DNA of 64,000 bases from Roseimicrobium sp. ORNL1 (lineage in GTDB: Bacteria; Verrucomicrobiota; Verrucomicrobiia; Verrucomicrobiales; Verrucomicrobiaceae), in the NCBI RefSeq assembly GCF_011044495.1, contig NZ_CP049143.1, forward strand, positions 4,278,001 through 4,342,000, read 5' to 3'. This document shows, one piece after another, positions 54,074 to 63,093 of this stretch (its first letter is position 1; the number at the start of each line of letters is the position of its first letter). The notes under the pieces were generated by a model, which saw only the letters and a list, made by a program, of their open reading frames with translations, was not told the DNA's origin and did not search any database. The translations under genes and the position numbers were made by a program.

Positions 54074-57000
54074 TCAACGGAGCGAAACTGGGCTGGCATT
54101 CACGGGAGCCGTATTTGCGACCGGTTTTTGGAACTGGCCGCGCAGACAAATCACCACACGATCCTGCAACGGCGCAATCCATAAATCCTCCGCCACCGCG
54201 GCCAGCGGTCCGCAGAGGATGCCCCCACCGCGCTGATCCTGGAGGAAGACGCCCTGGGGTACGTACACGCGGCGGTATTGCGACGCCATGACGTGACCAC
54301 CCATCCCCGGGAGAGGCGGCACGACGGCAGCCACGGTCCGCGAGGACTCCGTCTTTCCCCACTCCACGGCATCGTTTGGCCAGGGCAGGTCGAACAGCAC
54401 CGCGCCGCTGCGGACATCTGCGGCACGGACCCTCTCGGGCGTGGTGGAATAGAGGCGATTCCCCTCAAGAACTGAGGAGAAAACCGAGGACAGGTCTGCT
54501 GCTCCCGTGTTGGGAACCTGCGGCCCGATGATGATCGAGCCGCTGTTCACCACATACGTCCCTGAGCCATACCAAGGGGCGCCAGCTGCACCGGTGTTGG
54601 TGTTGGCGGGCTCCTTCAAGCGAATCCCTTCGGAATCAGGAAACAGCGGGATGCTGCGGGAGGGATTTCCCACCGTGGTCACCGTCGCGCTGCCTCCCAT
54701 ATCACTGATAATTCGACGTCCCTCTATGCCGACCACCATGCCCGAGCCTCCCCAGCTCGCCATCGGCAGGCCTATCAGGGACACGACGCACTCTCCACTG
54801 GCCGTGACACCCCACACTTCATCACCACGCAGGAGTAGAGAGGGAGCAATGCCCCCCTGAGCCTGGGTCATGCGGCGAAGGGCATCGCCATACGCCCAGC
54901 GCTGGTTCGGAAGGTTGTGCGTCGAGGGCATCCCGAACATCGCGGGGGAAGCAGCAGCGCCAAAGGTCGCTTGCACCGACTTCAAGAGAGTGGTGGACGC
55001 CTCCAACAGCGAGGTGGAGACCGAGGCCAGTTCCTCCTCCGTCTCCAGGCCAATGGGAAAACTCGGCAGTTCTCCCGTACCTGTGCGCCAGATAACAGCA
55101 CCCGTCTCCGCGCTCAGCAGGGCCGTGGACTGGGCCCACGCGAGGACCTTGCCTTGATCCACACTCAAGCCAGAGCGTAGCTTCACGTACAGGTCTTGAC
55201 CCTGCCAGGGATTGTTGGGGCCCACGGGAGCCGATGTCGGCTGAGGCACCTCAGTCTCCCAGATGAGACGGCCCGTTTCAAAATCCATGGCACACACCCG
55301 CCCAGCCGCGGGCCTCCAGAGGTAGACACGGGAACCTGCCACGCTCATGCGATTCTGCGGCACCAGAGCCTCCTGCACAGGCGCAGCACCCGCTGGCGCG
55401 CTTCGCCACAGCAGGCTGCCGTCAGAGGCGCGGAGGCATTCCACACCTTCATCCGTGAGCACGATGAGGCGGCCTTGTGAGGTGGTGAACTGAACGCCGA
55501 CACGCAGATCCGGCGGCTGGCCACCATAGCGATTCATCGGGAACCCGGAAATCATGCGCGTCCTTCTCCCGGGCATCGGCGCCACAACCACGTCGCCACT
55601 GGCTCCTGCGGCAGTCCCATCCACCCGGTGGCGCCAGCGCAGCTTTCCATGCTTCAGATCCACAGCAAAAATATTCCGCCGGTCGTCCGCGAGAAACGCG
55701 AGACCATCCACCACAGAGATCTGGGTGCCGGTGAGCACGGCTCCTTCATCAAGAGCAAAGCCCCAGGCCGTTTCAAAGGGCGGCAGGGGTGCGGAAATGC
55801 GAGAAGCGGGTGGCACCACCGGCACGTTCGCATCACTGGCCGCGATCTCCCGGCGCAGCATGTCACGTGCAGCCTGCACGCTCAGTTCCATGCCATCTGG
55901 AAAGGCGATCCACTCCGTCCCATTCACCTTGTCGAGCTCTGCCAGCGCATCCTTCACCGCAGCGTGATCGCCCATCCCCGCGCTGAACCAGGCACGCAGC
56001 CAGCGCAGCCACAACTGCTGCTCCCGCGTCAACTCGAGCCGTTCAAACTCCGCCGCTGCACGGCGAGCGGCGGCCCAGTCCTGTCGCTCTTCATCATTGT
56101 TGAGGGCCGCCTGCACACTTCTCCACTGACTGGCCACGAGATGATTCCGCAGCGACTGCTGCACTTCCTCCGCCAGCTTCCAGTCATGTGCCTTTCCCAG
56201 CACTTCACGCAGAGCCATGCGCAATCTCTCCTCGCCGCCGTTGCTGGCCAGCAATCCAATCCACTGCGCCCAGTGGCTGCGCTCCGCGGGCTCCAGTTGC
56301 GTCAATCGTTCAGCACAGGCCAGCGCCTGGCCGCTCAGGCCGCGCTCCTGCAGAATTGGCAGCAGTGCGCGGAGATCCTGCACATCCGTCACCTTGCTCA
56401 CGTCCAGCGTATCCAGAAACTGCTCCGAGAGATCACCACGACCCGCGCGTTGATACAGCAAGACTAGGCGCACCCGATGGTCCTCCTTGTTGGTGGCATC
56501 CTGCTCCATCATCTTGCGCAGGCCAGCCTCAGCTTCCGCCACACGTGAGGAGTCCGTTCCCAGGATCTCCATCCGCATCTTCTCCAGTTGTAGACGACGC
56601 TCCGGCGTCAGTGTGGCGGCCAGGGCCTTCACGATGGCCGACTCTGCAAACTTCTCCTGCTGCCTCGCGATGGCCTGTTCCAAGAGCGCCATCCACCGGG
56701 CGAACGAAGCCTCGTCCGGTACAGGCTTGCCCTTCGGCAGAAGCAACTCCGCCTCCCGCTGCAGCCAGGCCGCGGTCATCTCGCGCGCTTCGGCATACTC
56801 CAGCAGCGTTTCCAGCCAGGCCTCGTAACGCGCCTCGGTATCACACAAGGAACGCGCCGCATCCAGCGTGGCCTGCACCTGGGCATCATCGCCGAGCTTG
56901 CTGAGAATCTTCGCCAGCAGAAGCCGTCCTTCAAAGGCCCCGTCGTTCGAAGCCACCCATGGCTCCACCAGCACCTTGGCCTCCAGCCAGAGCTGTTTGG

Positions 57001-58543
57001 ACATCAGGAATTGAGCCACCTCCAGCCTCGCATCGGGTGGCAGATCGTGGCTCCAGGATCCGGCAAAGAGTTTCGCCGCATCCTCCTTGCGACGCTGCGC
57101 CACGTAGATCTCCGCCAATTCACGGCGCAGATCCCAACGCTGCGGCGCCTTCTCCACCGCAGATTCCAGAAGAGCCGCCGCATCCACCGTCTGATTGCGA
57201 CGTCGCAACCAGCGCGCCATCTCCACCGTGCGCTCAATCTGTTGCTTTCCATCGAGCGATTGCAGCAGCACGGCAAAGGCGCTCCGTGCTTTCTCAGCTT
57301 GATTCGTGGCATAGGACCACCGCACCTTGCGAAGTTGGAGATCGCCGCGCCCCGGATTCTGCTTCAGCTTTTCCTCGATCCACGCGATGGCATCCTGATC
57401 CGGTCCCTGCGCTTCCCACACATCCAGCAGTCTCGCTTCCAATGGTGCCGACTGTGGAAACTGTGCCGCTGCCTCACGCAGGACCTTGAGTGCTTCCCCA
57501 CCCCGCTGCGCGGCGAGCAGCACATCGGCAAAGGTCAGGCCATCCGCCGCCGTGCGTGCCTCCTTGTTGCTCCATTTGGCTCGTGCCTCCGCCACAAAAC
57601 CATCTCTGCCCTGAGCTCCGGCCAGGTCGAGGCGCAGCATCAGGATCTCCCGATGCCTCCAGTGCTCCGGAGAAAGTTTTTCCAGCAGACCTTCAAGCAT
57701 CTTCACCGCTCCTGCAGCATCCCCATTCTCTGCCAGCAACTGAGCCCGCAACACCGTGGCTTCCACACCACTGTCTGCGCCCAGAGACTGCTCGGAGAGA
57801 TCCGCCATGAGCAGCGTCGCGGTTTTTGGCAGCTTCGCCGCCATGGCCTGCCGTGCCCAGCGAAGACGCTGCTCCGGATTCATCGCCCCCTCGTCCATGA
57901 GCTTGCGCGTCTGGATGATCACCAGATCCTCACGCCCCTGGACGGACGCGGCCTTGAGCAGCTCACCGTACCACAGCGCGCGCCGCGCCACTCCCTTATC
58001 CAGGGAAACGGCCCGCGCCATCTGCTCCACCGCCTTGGGATCGTGCTGCTGCAGCTGCGTGCGTCCCAGTTCCCACGCCAGCAGGGCATGCTCCGGATGC
58101 TGCGCCACCGCCGCCTTCAGAAACTCCATCGCCCGCCGGTCCTGCAGCGCCCCGTAGATGCGTGCGAGCACCAGCTTCGCATTCCCGTCCTCAGGAAACT
58201 GCGCCACATGCGCGCCGTACATGGACAGCAGCTCCTCCGTCCGTCCGGCATCCCGATACAGCGCCACCAGCTTCTGCAGAGGCACATCCACCGCCGGATC
58301 ATAGTGCAGCGCCGTGCGCAGCGCGATGGAGGTCTTGTCGAAGACCTCGGGAGTGGCGGAGGTGGAATCGGCAGCGGGAGAGGCTTGCTGGGCGTGGCCC
58401 GGAGCGGCGAAGCAGAGGAGCACCGCCAGACACAAAAGCGCTTCGTGCAATGTGGTGCGTAGCCGACCTCTCCTGTATCCAAAGCGACAACTCCCCCGCC
58501 CTGCCTCAGGGCAGCCCGGACCAGTCTGGGTGGGAAGTGTCAT
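54074..58543 (-). CDS. Giant exported TPR and PQQ-like beta-propeller protein
   Basis: The ATG at 58543 gives 1489 residues; a GTG at 58651 overlaps the macro-domain stop as GTGA but would leave the signal sequence about 70 residues in. A hydrophobic segment (LLCLAVLLCFAAPGHAQ, about 35-52) is the probable signal. Residues about 60-950 are tandem helical repeats (TPR-like, e.g. LVALYRDAGRTEELLSMYG and LLAWELGRTQLQQHDPKA). The last third is a PQQ-like propeller (NIFAVDLKHGKLRWRHRV, LRASDGSLLWRS, VCAMDFETGRLIWETEV). PQQ-cofactor binding cannot be shown; related propellers are often scaffolds such as BamB. The TPR-propeller fusion suggests a periplasmic assembly factor, consistent with the operon. 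Confidence 0.83.
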   Translation of the reverse strand: MTLPTQTGPGCPEAGRGSCRFGYRRGRLRTTLHEALLCLAVLLCFAAPGHAQQASPAADSTSATPEVFDKTSIALRTALHYDPAVDVPLQKLVALYRDAGRTEELLSMYGAHVAQFPEDGNAKLVLARIYGALQDRRAMEFLKAAVAQHPEHALLAWELGRTQLQQHDPKAVEQMARAVSLDKGVARRALWYGELLKAASVQGREDLVIIQTRKLMDEGAMNPEQRLRWARQAMAAKLPKTATLLMADLSEQSLGADSGVEATVLRAQLLAENGDAAGAVKMLEGLLEKLSPEHWRHREILMLRLDLAGAQGRDGFVAEARAKWSNKEARTAADGLTFADVLLAAQRGGEALKVLREAAAQFPQSAPLEARLLDVWEAQGPDQDAIAWIEEKLKQNPGRGDLQLRKVRWSYATNQAEKARSAFAVLLQSLDGKQQIERTVEMARWLRRRNQTVDAAALLESAVEKAPQRWDLRRELAEIYVAQRRKEDAAKLFAGSWSHDLPPDARLEVAQFLMSKQLWLEAKVLVEPWVASNDGAFEGRLLLAKILSKLGDDAQVQATLDAARSLCDTEARYEAWLETLLEYAEAREMTAAWLQREAELLLPKGKPVPDEASFARWMALLEQAIARQQEKFAESAIVKALAATLTPERRLQLEKMRMEILGTDSSRVAEAEAGLRKMMEQDATNKEDHRVRLVLLYQRAGRGDLSEQFLDTLDVSKVTDVQDLRALLPILQERGLSGQALACAERLTQLEPAERSHWAQWIGLLASNGGEERLRMALREVLGKAHDWKLAEEVQQSLRNHLVASQWRSVQAALNNDEERQDWAAARRAAAEFERLELTREQQLWLRWLRAWFSAGMGDHAAVKDALAELDKVNGTEWIAFPDGMELSVQAARDMLRREIAASDANVPVVPPASRISAPLPPFETAWGFALDEGAVLTGTQISVVDGLAFLADDRRNIFAVDLKHGKLRWRHRVDGTAAGASGDVVVAPMPGRRTRMISGFPMNRYGGQPPDLRVGVQFTTSQGRLIVLTDEGVECLRASDGSLLWRSAPAGAAPVQEALVPQNRMSVAGSRVYLWRPAAGRVCAMDFETGRLIWETEVPQPTSAPVGPNNPWQGQDLYVKLRSGLSVDQGKVLAWAQSTALLSAETGAVIWRTGTGELPSFPIGLETEEELASVSTSLLEASTTLLKSVQATFGAAASPAMFGMPSTHNLPNQRWAYGDALRRMTQAQGGIAPSLLLRGDEVWGVTASGECVVSLIGLPMASWGGSGMVVGIEGRRIISDMGGSATVTTVGNPSRSIPLFPDSEGIRLKEPANTNTGAAGAPWYGSGTYVVNSGSIIIGPQVPNTGAADLSSVFSSVLEGNRLYSTTPERVRAADVRSGAVLFDLPWPNDAVEWGKTESSRTVAAVVPPLPGMGGHVMASQYRRVYVPQGVFLQDQRGGGILCGPLAAVAEDLWIAPLQDRVVICLRGQFQKPVANTAPVNASPVSLR

Positions 58544-58647
58544 GCGTGCGGATGCGGGTGCAGGGACAGTACAGACTTGTGCTCGCCCAATAAAACGCAA
58601 GCACGAGCATTTGAGTAGTTTTATCTGGGCATCGCGTTCAGCTTCTT

Positions 58648-59160
58648 TCACTTTTGCAGCCAGTGCTCATACGCACTGAGCATGCTTGCTGCCGCCTCTG
58701 CCGCCGGCACCCGGCCCGTCAGAGTCGCCATTCCGGGACAGTACACCTGGTCTGCCAGCGCCGGTTCGCGGTCCACCACCCTCAGGGCTGCACGCAACGC
58801 CCTTCCTGCATGGGAGGCCGGGACTTCCTCCGGCACCTCCATCGTGGGAGCGACAATCATGTAGGGAATCCGGACGTGCCTCGTAGCCACGGCCAGCGCC
58901 GCTCCGACCGGCAGCATGCCCTCCGCCCGACGCTGGATAGTATCCTGGACGATGGACTGAATCGAAGGGCCGAAGAACTCGAGGTACCTCGCGTCGATCC
59001 CGCCATCCATGTACCCGAAGCTGTTCGCTGGGGACACGATGCAATGATGCGCGATTTGAAGGATGTCGCCGCATGACACTCCCACATCGGGATGCTCTCG
59101 GAAGGCATGTGCCAGAGCATCTGCCACGACGGGGTTGATGTCGACGAAGTGAAGTTTCAC
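58648..59160 (-). CDS. Macro domain protein
   Basis: A 170-residue stand-alone macro domain. The key segments are GDILQIAHHCIVSPANSFGYMDGGID, split into the GDI opening and the SPANS-x(5)-GG ligand-binding loop, and then LPVGAALAVATRH and IVAPTMEVP. The family binds ADP-ribose or related nucleotide ligands and may remove ADP-ribose from proteins or process Appr-1-p. Position in a MoxR string is unusual for such a gene. The start is GTG. It precedes the TPR/PQQ gene with a GTGA overlap to that gene's longest frame. Confidence 0.85.
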   Translation of the reverse strand: MKLHFVDINPVVADALAHAFREHPDVGVSCGDILQIAHHCIVSPANSFGYMDGGIDARYLEFFGPSIQSIVQDTIQRRAEGMLPVGAALAVATRHVRIPYMIVAPTMEVPEEVPASHAGRALRAALRVVDREPALADQVYCPGMATLTGRVPAAEAAASMLSAYEHWLQK

Positions 59161-59182
59161 GATCGCAGTGTTTCACTCCAAA

Positions 59183-59893
59183 CTACACGCCACATCCAAT
59201 CTCCACCATCACCACCTCATGAGGACAGCGAAAGCGCAGGGGCAAGGTATCCCCCAGCCCTCGTGAAACAATCACCGGAACACCATCCACCTCCCGCCGG
59301 TCGCAGCACCAGCGGTAGAGGAGGTTTGCCGGGAAGTGTGCGCCACTCCGGGTGCGGTGAAAAATGAACTGCCCACCGTGCAGGTGACCCGCGAGCACGA
59401 GGCAGCAGCCCGAAAGCTTTTCCACAACGATGTCCTCTGGATCATGCACCAGCACGATGCGATGCCGCTCCGCATGCGCCGGCGCGGTGAGATGCACCTG
59501 CCAGGACATGAACTCACAGCGCAGGCTCTTCGGTGACTCGAATTGCCACGGTGCCGCGTCCACACAATGCGCACCAGACACCTCATAAAACGGCGCCAGC
59601 ACCTCGGAACCGAACCAGTGGTCGTGATTGCCACGGATCCAGCACACCGGCCGCACCCGGGCGATCTGCTGAAGGAAGTCCCGACAGAGATCCCCACCGC
59701 GTGGGGTATCAAACCAGTCCCCCGTGAACACCACCACATCCGGCTGCTCTTCATCGAGGATTGCGGTGATTTCATCGAGTCTTCTTCGGCTCCACCACAC
59801 GTGCAGGTCACTCAAGTGCGCCAGACGCAAGCTGCCGGAACCACAGCCAGCCTCAGTCAGACGCACGGACTCGCGACGAATCTGCAGGCTCAT
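59183..59893 (-). CDS. Metallophosphoesterase
   Basis: The ATG at 59893 overlaps the stop of the preceding gene (ATGA) and gives 236 residues. All calcineurin-type metal ligands are visible in order: LSDLHV (D-x-H), GDWFD, GNHDHWFG, VHDPEDI and GHLHGGQ. This group (YaeI/YkuE-like) usually acts on lipid-linked or nucleotide diphosphates, including UDP-2,3-diacylglucosamine-type substrates, but the sequence does not settle which. No membrane anchor is seen, unlike YaeI. The longer frame to 60046 has no phosphoesterase character. Confidence 0.9.
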   Translation of the reverse strand: MSLQIRRESVRLTEAGCGSGSLRLAHLSDLHVWWSRRRLDEITAILDEEQPDVVVFTGDWFDTPRGGDLCRDFLQQIARVRPVCWIRGNHDHWFGSEVLAPFYEVSGAHCVDAAPWQFESPKSLRCEFMSWQVHLTAPAHAERHRIVLVHDPEDIVVEKLSGCCLVLAGHLHGGQFIFHRTRSGAHFPANLLYRWCCDRREVDGVPVIVSRGLGDTLPLRFRCPHEVVMVEIGCGV

Positions 59894-60396
59894 CGGTGCA
59901 CATCCGCGAGGATGAGGATGGCAAAGTTCGCCAGGCATACCGAGCCGCGCCAGTGCCAGCGCACGTTGAGCTCCTGCGGCGGCCAGCCAAAACCCGGCAG
60001 CTTCATGGCCAGTGCCGCAGCCGTGATCACCGTGAAGATGTCCCACGGATCATATGCCCCATCCGTGATGTGAAATGCCTGACAGACCTCAATGCCCACA
60101 GCCATGACTACCGGCAGTAGTGCAAGCTCAAGCCGGAACCGTCCCCAGTTCACCCGCAGATCACGCGCCAGCAGCGTGGCTGCGAAAACCCACAACCCAC
60201 CCGGCACCCGCCACGCGAGAGAATCCGGCACGAAAATGATGGTATGCAACACTTCGCGAGCATGATGCAGGACGCCCGCCGGAAGCATGCTGGCTACCAT
60301 CACATTGACCCACGTGTCCTCACTGCGATAGCCCACATACAGCCACAGGCTGGATAACAAGGAAAGGATCGAAAGCGCGATGCTGGCGAGATTCAT
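59890..60396 (-). CDS. VanZ-like small membrane protein
   Basis: A 168-residue integral membrane protein with about four to five hydrophobic helices. The segment LLPVVMAVGIEVCQAFHITDGAYDPWDIF resembles the VanZ-like pattern (GxxxELxQ...D-xx-D) in which a glutamate, glutamine and DxxD are conserved. VanZ-like proteins have no settled general activity. It overlaps the metallophosphoesterase start by 4 bp and follows the methyltransferase by 7 bp, so the three form one tight cluster. Confidence 0.65.
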   Translation of the reverse strand: MNLASIALSILSLLSSLWLYVGYRSEDTWVNVMVASMLPAGVLHHAREVLHTIIFVPDSLAWRVPGGLWVFAATLLARDLRVNWGRFRLELALLPVVMAVGIEVCQAFHITDGAYDPWDIFTVITAAALAMKLPGFGWPPQELNVRWHWRGSVCLANFAILILADVHR

Positions 60397-60403
60397 GACT
60401 CTT

Positions 60404-60994
60404 CTATTTCTGCAGGACTACCAAGGTAAACCAACCTCCTGGCAACAGAGACTCTCTCCTCACTACCGAGGCAAAAGGCCAACCTGGAATGTCCGAAAGG
60501 CGGAACTTGGAACGCAAACGCAACCACTGCCGGACCCTCGACACAAGACCGTGAGGAAACGCGCTCGTTTCATGATTCACGATGTAGGCAAATCCACCGG
60601 GCCTCAGCACCCGCCATGCTTCCGCCAGCATTCGTTCAGGATGCGCCGTGACGGAGAGGACATAGGCCATGACCACCCGGTCAAAGGTCGCATCACCAAA
60701 CTCCAGCGCCTCGCCATCCATCACCCGCATCTCCATGTCACTCCCGACCGAGCGCGCCTGCTGCGATGCCATCTGCACCATACCAGATGAAACATCCACC
60801 CCGGTCACGTGTGAAGCACGATAGCCGCCCAAATGCGAACCCCTGCCCACACCGATCTCCAGTACCTTTCCTGGCGACTGCTCGTTGACGGCGGCAAGCA
60901 GCCTCTTGCGCGTCCTGCCGAGAAATGGTTCTACGAGTGGGTAGAGCCATCTTGTCCAGTTGTAGAATTTTCCGATGTTCTGGTTACCGATCAT
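60404..60994 (-). CDS. Class I SAM-dependent methyltransferase, PmtA/UbiE-like
   Basis: The ATG at 60994 gives 196 residues. SAM motif I is VLEIGVGRGSHL, followed by GVDVSSGMVQMA, the MDGEALEFGDATFDRVVMAYVLS stretch (motifs II-III) and WRVLRPGGFAYIV. The N-terminus WTRWLYPLVEPFLG is like phospholipid N-methyltransferases (PmtA) that act on membrane lipid. A lipid or quinone substrate is therefore possible but not proven. It is followed by VanZ-like and metallophosphoesterase genes, hinting at a lipid-linked process. Confidence 0.85.
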   Translation of the reverse strand: MIGNQNIGKFYNWTRWLYPLVEPFLGRTRKRLLAAVNEQSPGKVLEIGVGRGSHLGGYRASHVTGVDVSSGMVQMASQQARSVGSDMEMRVMDGEALEFGDATFDRVVMAYVLSVTAHPERMLAEAWRVLRPGGFAYIVNHETSAFPHGLVSRVRQWLRLRSKFRLSDIPGWPFASVVRRESLLPGGWFTLVVLQK

Positions 60995-61101
60995 CACTTT
61001 GAATGCACCGCATCAAGCGAAAAAGAGCCAGAGACGCCAGTAAGGAATGACTGCAATAGAACTGGCGCGAGAAGCTGCCATGTGCGGTGCAAACACTTCA
61101 C

Positions 61102-61134
61102 ACGGTGAGCAGCGACCGTCGCACCGCTCACCGT
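61102..61134 (-). terminator. Weak hairpin after the MoxR gene
   Basis: ACGGTGAGC (61102-61110) pairs perfectly with GCTCACCGT (61126-61134) around a 15-base loop, 18 bp past the MoxR stop. No T-tract follows in the direction of transcription, so it is more likely an attenuating or RNA-stabilising hairpin than a full terminator. The methyltransferase gene starts 107 bp beyond it. Confidence 0.45.
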
Positions 61135-61151
61135 CATACAGTCGCACCGGT

Positions 61152-62411
61152 TTACGCCGCCTTCGCCGCCGGCGTGCCCACCTGCTTCAAGAGGTCATCC
61201 ACCAATCCATCCACCTTCACCTGCTGGGCCTCGCCTTCGAAGTTGAGGATCACGCGGTGACGAAGAGCGGCGTGAGCCACGCGCTGGACGTCTTCCGTCG
61301 CGACGGCGGTCCCACCGCGCACGGCGCACCAGACGCGGGCACCCCGGATGAGGGCCTGCAGGCCACGTGGGCTGGCACCGTAGGAAACATAACGACCCAC
61401 GGCGGGAAGCGCACCGGCCTGATCCGGATGGGTGCCGAGTACGAGCTGTGAAGCATACGAGGCGATGGGATCCGCCACGGGAATCTGCGTGAGCAGGTAC
61501 TGCAGACGCATCAGTTCAACCCCACTCAGCACCGTGTTGAGCTGCGGCTCCTCGAACCCAGTGGTGCGACGGGAAATTTCCACGAGCGATTCCAGGTTCG
61601 GGAAGGGTACCTTGATCTTGAACATGAAACGGTCGAGCTGCGCTTCGGGCAGCGGATAGGTGCCCTCCATCTCCATCGGATTCTGCGTGGCCAGCACGAA
61701 GAAGGGCTCCGGCAGACGATGACGCTCACCACCAGCCGTAACAGCGCGCTCCTGCATTACTTCCAGCAAAGCGGCCTGTGTCTTCGGCGTGGCGCGGTTG
61801 ATTTCGTCCACGAGCAGCAGATTCTTGAACACCGGACCGCGCTCGAAGTGCAGCACGCGGCGGCCATGCGCATCTTCGTTCACGATGTGGGTGCCGAGGA
61901 TGTCCGCCGGCATCAGGTCCGGGGTGCACTGCACACGTCCGGGTTCCAGTCCCACCACCTGCGAAAGCACGCGCACCAGGAACGTCTTGCCCAGCCCGGG
62001 CACGCCCTCCAGCAACACATGGCCACCGGAGAAGATGGCAATCAGGGTCTCAGTGAGGAGGTCATCATAGCCCACGATGGCCTTCTGCATTTCCACCTTC
62101 AGCTTCTTGAAGACATCGCGGAAGGATTCCAGTTCCTCCTCAAGCGGCTTTTGCGGCAGCGTGCGCACGTCCACATGCTGCGGCTGGGCCGGGTGCGTTT
62201 CCACGGGCACCTCTGGCATGGGAGACACATGTTCCGCGACTGCCTCAAGCCCCGATGCAGCGACTTCCGCCGCCGCACTCTCCGTCGCCGAGTCTCCGCC
62301 CTTTTTGTTCGCTTTCTTCATGGGACGCTTCTTCGCACTCTTTGCATCCGCTGCAAGTGCGTCCTCATCAAGAGGTGCGGGAGGATAGTCGGGAGTGGTG
62401 TCTTCGGACAT
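61152..62411 (-). CDS. MoxR-family AAA+ ATPase
   Basis: The ATG at 62411 gives 419 residues. The N-terminal 85 residues are Ala/Lys/Glu-rich and likely disordered, an extension not usual for MoxR. The AAA+ core has Walker A LEGVPGLGKTFLVRV, Walker B LLLVDEINRATPKTQAALLEVMQE (with the MoxR NRA/PKTQ signature), sensor 1 LATQNPMEMEGTYPLPEAQLDRFMF and the C-terminal lid (YVSYGASPRGLQALI). MoxR ATPases drive insertion of metals or cofactors and assembly of complexes, together with vWA proteins. The DUF58 and BatA-like genes are in the same string, 7-11 kb further on. Confidence 0.94.
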   Translation of the reverse strand: MSEDTTPDYPPAPLDEDALAADAKSAKKRPMKKANKKGGDSATESAAAEVAASGLEAVAEHVSPMPEVPVETHPAQPQHVDVRTLPQKPLEEELESFRDVFKKLKVEMQKAIVGYDDLLTETLIAIFSGGHVLLEGVPGLGKTFLVRVLSQVVGLEPGRVQCTPDLMPADILGTHIVNEDAHGRRVLHFERGPVFKNLLLVDEINRATPKTQAALLEVMQERAVTAGGERHRLPEPFFVLATQNPMEMEGTYPLPEAQLDRFMFKIKVPFPNLESLVEISRRTTGFEEPQLNTVLSGVELMRLQYLLTQIPVADPIASYASQLVLGTHPDQAGALPAVGRYVSYGASPRGLQALIRGARVWCAVRGGTAVATEDVQRVAHAALRHRVILNFEGEAQQVKVDGLVDDLLKQVGTPAAKAA

Positions 62412-62448
62412 GAGTGTAGAAGCGTTTGGAAATTGATTGAAGGAGGCG

Positions 62449-63066
62449 CTAGTTGCTGGCGGTTTGCATTTCCTCTGTGCTTGAATCGCCGTCGTTAGAA
62501 GGCGCGTAGGGATGTGTAGCGCCATCCCTGTGAAGGGTGGTATGGGCAGGCAGACTTAACTCCAGTTGAGCCACGAAACGGTGATACCAAGCAGCGATAG
62601 CATCGCAACCTTGGGGCGGTTCGCACCACCAGGAAAACTCTGCAAAGTTTCCGAATGTCCGCCGCCGTACGCCAAACGTGACTCCATCGAGGCCAATGGA
62701 GTTTGAGAGGTTGAACATGGGCAGTGAGAGGCCTGAGAGTTCGTCTATGCCTCCCCTGATTTTGTCTGCCTCCACCACAACGTCCGCACCATAGGTTGTA
62801 GGGTTCTCCTGCCTGATTCCTGCCCGCGCTATCTGATAGTCGGCGATCTGCTCCCAGCGAATACGCCGGACGAGACACTTGTCCCGTGACACAGGATAGA
62901 CACTCCAACTCGTCATGGGCTTAAATGACGGAGCCACATAAACTTGGACGACCATTTTATGACTCTCCACTTTGGGCAGACCCGGATACTCCGAGGGATC
63001 ATCAAGCCATTGCAACGCCCGACGCTGGTCCTCCCTGGAGTGGTAGTCAAACAAGCGTGCAAACAT
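62449..63066 (-). CDS. Protein of unknown function upstream of moxR
   Basis: A 205-residue cytoplasmic protein with no signal or membrane segment. The sequence mixes strands and helices (MVVQVYVAPSFKPMTSWSVY, LSGLSLPMFNLSNSIGLDGV, YHRFVAQLELSLPAHT) and includes WEQIADYQIARAGIRQENP. I do not recognise a family. It lies 27 bp after the Gln/Met-rich gene and 37 bp before moxR, so it is likely part of the operon. Confidence 0.62.
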   Translation of the reverse strand: MFARLFDYHSREDQRRALQWLDDPSEYPGLPKVESHKMVVQVYVAPSFKPMTSWSVYPVSRDKCLVRRIRWEQIADYQIARAGIRQENPTTYGADVVVEADKIRGGIDELSGLSLPMFNLSNSIGLDGVTFGVRRRTFGNFAEFSWWCEPPQGCDAIAAWYHRFVAQLELSLPAHTTLHRDGATHPYAPSNDGDSSTEEMQTASN

Positions 63067-63093
63067 GACTGCGCATTCAGAAATACGAATCCC

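Noticed and set aside
57011-58462. Plus-strand open frame of 483 codons opposite the TPR/PQQ gene
   Set aside because: Arg/His/Gln-rich shadow; the minus strand has regular helical repeats in frame.
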